From an uncultured Eubacteriales bacterium (lineage in GTDB: Bacteria > Bacillota > Clostridia > Oscillospirales > Acutalibacteraceae): 28,866 bases of DNA. Made by a program: the position numbers and the translations under genes. The notes beneath the pieces are model-generated. The model was not told the DNA's origin. It searched no databases and saw nothing but the letters and a program-made list of their open reading frames with translations. Positions 28,772-28,866 of the stretch are shown piece after piece. The first letter of the stretch is position 1, and the number at the start of each line of letters is the position of its first letter. The stretch is from NCBI GenBank assembly GCA_905198155.1, contig CAJKBQ010000032.1, forward strand, positions 1-28,866, in the 5' to 3' direction.

Positions 28772-28866
28772 TCATTTTTCGAGCAAAATCAGTCCCGCGG
28801 GGAGGCACACGCGTAAATCCGCTTTTTTCAGCGTTTTGTCATCAAATCGCACGGAAATGATCGATT
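28772..28866 (-). CDS. Possible C-terminal end of an unidentified gene (partial)
   Basis: An open frame enters from the right edge on the - strand and stops at TGA (complement of 28772-28774). The 30 residues (ending LRVCLPAGLILLEK) read like a protein C-terminus and would place a further gene in the same direction upstream of the ADP-ribosylglycohydrolase operon promoter. The fragment is too short to name; it could also be a chance open frame. Confidence 0.4.
   Translation of the reverse strand, partial: SIISVRFDDKTLKKADLRVCLPAGLILLEK

Noticed and set aside
1..28866. tRNA, rRNA, SRP RNA, CRISPR arrays, insertion sequences or prophage genes
   Set aside because: Read on both strands for cloverleaf signatures, regularly spaced repeats, transposase or integrase motifs and terminal inverted repeats; none was found. 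A structured search (tRNAscan, Infernal) would settle the RNA question.

Overview
The window looks like chromosomal DNA of a GC-rich low-branching Firmicute, most likely a Clostridia/Oscillospirales-type gut or gut-like anaerobe. The pointers are: strong AGGAGG-type ribosome binding sites before almost every gene, several perfect TTGACA-17-TATAAT promoters, GTG starts, the Firmicutes gene order ylxM-ffh-rpsP-khpA ... rimM-trmD, an HPr with both His15 and Ser46 regions, a ferredoxin-tailed aldo/keto reductase and a Cys-rich protein of kinds I associate with Clostridia, and a possible sigma-E (sporulation) promoter. No tRNA, rRNA, CRISPR array or insertion sequence was seen. No gene-free stretch exceeds about 210 bases.

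Layout. 1-54 is the tail of a sugar ABC transporter permease. 224-3447 holds an aldo/keto reductase with two iron-sulfur motifs, convergent with an intracellular alpha-L-rhamnosidase-like enzyme. 3636-4445 is a Cys-rich conserved protein, possibly spore-related. 4492-5089 is a HicAB toxin-antitoxin pair whose promoter carries a perfect operator-like palindrome between -35 and -10. 5293-8629 is a two-gene cation transport operon (P-type ATPase plus CorA). 8709-9131 is a flavodoxin with two GGTTAG/CTAACC inverted repeats at its promoter.

9361-18243 is a co-oriented housekeeping block on the + strand: ylxM-ffh (SRP), rpsP, khpA, an SPFH/band 7 membrane protein, rimM-trmD, ptsH, uvrC, rsmD, coaD, a coiled-coil protein and a small membrane-anchored DUF2007-like protein. 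The SPFH gene splits the usual rpsP-khpA-rimM-trmD order, and rimM-trmD has its own consensus promoter.

18423-28664 is a carbohydrate-use and regulation island: a DMT-type transporter translationally coupled to a GH5-type glycosidase, an AraC regulator diverging from them, a GH36 alpha-galactosidase, a five-bladed propeller glycosidase, a second AraC regulator diverging from it, a regulator joining a LacI-type sugar sensor to a C-terminal LuxR-like helix-turn-helix, and an operon of an ADP-ribosylglycohydrolase-family protein and a Nudix hydrolase. None of the glycosidases has a visible signal peptide, so the picture is uptake of oligosaccharides followed by cytoplasmic breakdown. The two AraC/glycosidase pairs share the same unusual face-to-face promoter layout with overlapping -10 boxes. 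The least conventional parts are the sensor-LuxR fusion, the ADP-ribosylglycohydrolase/Nudix pair, the flavodoxin operators and the twin divergent promoters.
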